Of a DNA stretch of 64,000 bases, positions 60,864-64,000 are shown in pieces. This DNA is from Paracoccus laeviglucosivorans (GTDB lineage: Bacteria; Pseudomonadota; Alphaproteobacteria; Rhodobacterales; Rhodobacteraceae). Location: positions 239,435 to 303,434 of the forward strand of contig NZ_FXTK01000005.1 in the NCBI RefSeq assembly GCF_900182695.1, written 5' to 3'. Every line of letters begins with the position of its first letter. Positions within the stretch are counted from its first letter, which is position 1. Made by a program: the position numbers and the translations under genes. The notes beneath the pieces were generated by a model, which did not search any database, was not told the origin of the DNA, and saw only the letters and a list, made by a program, of their open reading frames with translations.

Positions 60864-62422
60864 TCTTGGCGCGGGCACCCATCATATTGGTGCTGCCCGC
60901 GCTGCTGGTCTGCGCTGGCACCTGCCTGCCAGCGCTTTGGCTGGTCTTGCGCGCATTGGATGCTGATCCGGTTGAATTGCTGGACATCGTGTTCCGTGCG
61001 CGCAATGCCCTGCTGCTGGCGAACACATTTAAACTGGTGGCGCTGACGCTGGCGATCGGAACGGCAATCGCGTTTCCGCTGGCGTGGCTGCTGACCCGAA
61101 GCGATTTGCGTGCCAGGCGGCTGCTGTCCTATCTGGTTGTTCTGCCGCTGGCTGTGCCGGGCTATGTCATGGCCTATGCGCTGATCGGGCTATCGGGATA
61201 TTATGGGTTCCTGCGGCACTGGTTCGGCGTGTCGACCCCGCCGCTTTACGGACTTTGGGGCGCGGCGCTGGCGCTGTCCTTTTATACCTTCCCCTATATC
61301 TTCCTGAACTTGCGCGCGGCATTCCTTGGAATGGACCCGGCGCTGGAAGAGACCGCGCGCAGCCTTGGCAAATCACGCTGGGCCGTGTTCCGGCACGTCA
61401 CGCTGCCACAGATATGGCCCGCGCTGGTGTCGGGCTGGGTGATCGTGGGCCTGTATGTCATCGGCGATTTCGGTGCCGTCGCCCTGATGCGCTACGAGGT
61501 TTTCAGCTACGCCATCTTCACGCAATACAGCGGCGCCTTTGACCGGACCTATGCTGCGTGGCTGTCGCTGATGCTGCTGGCGCTGACCTTGGCCGCGCTG
61601 CGGTTGCAGCGGATGGCCACGCGGCGGCGGGGGTTTGCACGAACGGGAACCGGAGCGGCGCGGCAGTTACGTCCGGTGCGGCTGGGCGCTTGGGTCTGGC
61701 TGGCGGGTGCGGGCATTGCGCTGGTCGTTCTTTGCACGCTGGGCTTGCCCCTGACAGTGCTGGTGCATTGGATGCGGTTCGGTCTGGCGGCGCTGGACGT
61801 GGCGGCCTTGGCCAAAGCCGCGCTTGGCACGGCGATCGTCGCGGCGCCGGTGGCTGCGCTGGCGGCGGGGCTGGCATTGCCGGTCGTATTGCTGAGCCTG
61901 CGCCACGATACCCGTCTGGCCCGCATGTCCGAGCGGCTGGCCTATCTCGGCTATGCGACGCCTCCGCTTACCTTTGCCCTGGCGATGGTGTTCTTTTCGC
62001 TGCAGGCCGTGCCGGTCCTGTATCAAAGCCTTGCCCTGCTGATCTTTGCTTATGCAATGAGCTTTCTGGCGCTGGCGTTCGGCCCGATCCGCCTTGCGCT
62101 GTTGCAGATCGGCACCCGGCAAGAGGAAGCCGCACGTTCGCTTGGCGCTTCACCGGCGCGGGCGTTCGGGCGGATCGTGCTGCCGCGTCTGCGCAGACCT
62201 GTTGCGGCGGGTGGCATCCTTGTCTTCATCATGGTCGTCAAGGAACTGCCGATGGCGTGGATCCTGTCGCCAACCGGGTTTCGCACCATGTCGATGAACG
62301 TCTTTGCCCGCACCGTCGAAGGGATGATGGCCGAGGCCGCGCCCTATGCGCTGGCGATCATCCTGTTCTCCAGCCTATTTATCGGGCTGATCCTGAAATA
62401 CGAAGGCGAGGGGCGATCATGA
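60860..62422 (+). CDS. fbpB: Ferric-iron ABC transporter, permease
   Basis: A 520-residue fused permease with about 12 helices and two copies of the ABC-permease EAA loop: ETARSLGKSRWAVFRHVTLP (about 168-187) and EEAARSLGASPARAFGRIVLP (about 423-443), as in FbpB/SfuB. The start is a TTG overlapping the fbpA stop; coupling would make up for the weak site. The stop overlaps the ATPase start (ATGA). Confidence 0.93.
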   Translation: MILARAPIILVLPALLVCAGTCLPALWLVLRALDADPVELLDIVFRARNALLLANTFKLVALTLAIGTAIAFPLAWLLTRSDLRARRLLSYLVVLPLAVPGYVMAYALIGLSGYYGFLRHWFGVSTPPLYGLWGAALALSFYTFPYIFLNLRAAFLGMDPALEETARSLGKSRWAVFRHVTLPQIWPALVSGWVIVGLYVIGDFGAVALMRYEVFSYAIFTQYSGAFDRTYAAWLSLMLLALTLAALRLQRMATRRRGFARTGTGAARQLRPVRLGAWVWLAGAGIALVVLCTLGLPLTVLVHWMRFGLAALDVAALAKAALGTAIVAAPVAALAAGLALPVVLLSLRHDTRLARMSERLAYLGYATPPLTFALAMVFFSLQAVPVLYQSLALLIFAYAMSFLALAFGPIRLALLQIGTRQEEAARSLGASPARAFGRIVLPRLRRPVAAGGILVFIMVVKELPMAWILSPTGFRTMSMNVFARTVEGMMAEAAPYALAIILFSSLFIGLILKYEGEGRS

Positions 62423-63441
62423 CGCTTCTATCCGTGCGCGGCCTTGGCAAGCGGTTCGGCAGCCATCATGCCGCACAAGACGTATCTTTCGATCTGGCGG
62501 CGGGGGAAATCCTTGCGTTGATCGGCCCCTCGGGTTGCGGCAAGACCACGACGCTGCGCATGATCGCCGGGTTCGAGACTCCCGACGCGGGGCAGGTGCT
62601 GTTGAACGGCCGCGCCATCACCGACCTTGCGCCGGAACGGCGGGGGATCGGGATGGTGTTTCAGGACTTCGCCCTGTTCCCGCATATGACCGTGCTGGAT
62701 AATGTGCGCTTTGGCACAAGGGACGGACAGCTTGCCACGGCTCGGGATATGCTCGGGCTTGTCGGACTGGACGGCCTTGGCGGGCGTTTTCCCGACCAGA
62801 TGTCGGGCGGCCAACAGCAGCGGGCCGCGTTGGCGCGCAGTTTCGCCGCCGGACCAAGCCTGATCCTGCTGGATGAACCGTTTTCGAACCTCGACCCGAT
62901 CCTGCGATCCGCAACGCGGCGTGAAATCCGGCGGCTGCTGAAATCCACCGGCCTTGGGATCGTCATGGTCACGCATGATCAGGAGGAGGCACTTAGCTTT
63001 GCCGACCGCATTGCGGTCATGAGCGGCGGGCGCATCCTGCAATGCGCCGCAGCGCGAGAAATCTATAATCTGCCGCATGACCGCTTTGTCGCAGGCTTTC
63101 TGGGTCGCACGAACCTGATCGACGGGGTCGCGGACGGGGCATTCTGTGCAACGGCGCTGGGGCGACTTGCGCTTGCCCGGCCCGCGACCGGACATGTCAC
63201 GCTTTCGCTGCGTCCTGAAAGCATTCAGTTGCGCCCCTCGGATGCCGCTGATGCGGGACGCATCACGGCGGTCGAGTTCAAAGGCCATGATGTCACCTAT
63301 TGGGCCGATTGGCGTGGGATCGAGCTTCAGGTCGATGCGCTGGCCGGCCCCCATTTGAACGAAGGGGCGGGCGTCATTCCGCATGTGATTGGCCGCGCGG
63401 TTCCGCTTGCCCGAACGGATACGACCCCATCTGACGCATAG
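62419..63441 (+). CDS. fbpC: Ferric-iron ABC transporter, ATPase
   Basis: A 340-residue ATPase. Walker A GPSGCGKTT (36-44), Q-loop VFQDFALFPHM, signature MSGGQQQR (128-135), Walker B LILLDEPFSNLD and H-loop MVTHDQEEA are intact. The C-terminal ~100 residues (LSLRPESIQLRP) are the regulatory TOBE-like domain, seen in the FbpC/FutC group. It energises uptake of ferric iron. It is the last gene of the operon; no intrinsic terminator is visible downstream. Confidence 0.94.
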   Translation: MTLLSVRGLGKRFGSHHAAQDVSFDLAAGEILALIGPSGCGKTTTLRMIAGFETPDAGQVLLNGRAITDLAPERRGIGMVFQDFALFPHMTVLDNVRFGTRDGQLATARDMLGLVGLDGLGGRFPDQMSGGQQQRAALARSFAAGPSLILLDEPFSNLDPILRSATRREIRRLLKSTGLGIVMVTHDQEEALSFADRIAVMSGGRILQCAAAREIYNLPHDRFVAGFLGRTNLIDGVADGAFCATALGRLALARPATGHVTLSLRPESIQLRPSDAADAGRITAVEFKGHDVTYWADWRGIELQVDALAGPHLNEGAGVIPHVIGRAVPLARTDTTPSDA

Positions 63442-64000
63442 ATATGCTGCGCCGAACCGAAAGATCGGCTGGCGTTCGATCATGGCGATGATCGGAAAAT
63501 TCCTGTCTTTGACCGTTCTGGCCAATCCGTCGCCCAGGGAAACGTGGGGCCCCAGATTACTCACTACCAACGCTCGCGACTGACGGACCAACCCCTCATG
63601 CGCAATTCTGGTTCCGTTAATTAGTCATTTTCTGAGCGTTACACCAAACTGCCTGCTTAATCCGGCTTTTGGTTCAGGGACTTGCCGCGATTCTTTTTCT
63701 ACTTTTTCTGCGTTTTCCCGGCGCGTTTGGTTTTGTTGGTCGGTTGTTGGGCTGGCGGCGGGCTGGTTAGGTTCCGGCTTTGGTCGTTGTCTGTCATGCT
63801 GGCGTCATGGGGGTGTTGGTTTTTTTCTGATTAATAACAGGCACTTGCCATTTAATGTTGTTTTTCTGCAATTTTGGGGTTGCGGGTTTTGGGCGTGATC
63901 CGTAAATACCCCTTCACCGAACGGCGGAGACGCTGAACGGGACGGGACGGGTCGCTTGTTGGTGGTTCTGACCGTGGAAATTCTGGAGATTTGATGGCTT
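63442..64000 (+). other. Non-coding stretch at the right edge, possible rRNA-operon leader
   Basis: No gene is seen in 560 bases. From about 63680 the plus strand becomes T- and G-rich with long T-runs, and the last 100 bases contain a G-rich repeat (GGGACGGGACGGG, about 63938-63950). The overall look resembles the leader of rRNA operons in Rhodobacterales, but no 16S sequence is present and no clear promoter or boxA is visible, so this remains a guess. Confidence 0.25.

Noticed and set aside
1..64000. CRISPR array or retron
   Set aside because: No regularly spaced direct repeats, cas genes or reverse transcriptase were seen.

Overview
This window is high-GC DNA from an alphaproteobacterium that I infer to be Paracoccus or a close relative (Rhodobacterales). 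The inference rests on a biotin operon ending in a FabH-like bioZ behind BioR-type operators, a phaZ/phaC-phaP-phaR cluster with CTGC-N3-GCAG PhaR operators, a class II ribonucleotide reductase, and DctB/DctD-type and TctABC/TAXI transport genes. No rRNA gene or species-defining marker lies inside the window.

Layout. 1-8750 is an accessory region. It holds the start of a BLUF blue-light photoreceptor running off the left edge, several small unknown genes, an isolated phage lysis pair (endolysin and holin-like protein), a visibly A+T-rich two-gene operon (DUF3696-type AAA/ABC ATPase plus an unknown 343-aa partner) that is the best candidate for a new defence system, and a decayed gene with an internal amber codon. 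8901-13948 is the translationally coupled operon bioB-bioF-bioD-bioA-bioZ. 14021-19022 holds a flavin monooxygenase, a butanediol/sorbitol-type zinc dehydrogenase and a divergent AcoR-like regulator with degenerate sigma54-contact and Walker B motifs. 19054-21879 holds an acetyltransferase-like protein, a small cysteine protein, an MFS transporter and an O-methyltransferase.

21937-31762 is a DctB/DctD-type two-component system followed by a tripartite tricarboxylate transporter (receptor, TctB, TctA, second receptor), then AidB-like and PhzF-like enzymes. 31902-42212 is mostly housekeeping or unlinked: a TAXI receptor, two conserved proteins of unknown role, NrdJ, a FrnE-like oxidoreductase, an acyl-CoA ligase, a cold-shock protein, ThrS and a hydrolase. 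42252-47238 is the polyhydroxyalkanoate cluster: phaZ diverges from phaC, followed by phaP and the repressor phaR.

A tRNA-Ser(GGA) at 47281-47370 precedes an accessory block (47705-57021) of hydrolases, a XapX protein, a metal-dependent amidohydrolase with a cysteine-rich tail, an AraC regulator, a pirin, an MFS exporter, an esterase and a LysR regulator. It is followed by the decayed tail of a hydroxyacid dehydrogenase. 57777-63441 holds a NarL-type two-component system and a ferric-iron ABC importer. The last 560 bases are non-coding and may lead into an rRNA operon, which I infer only weakly.
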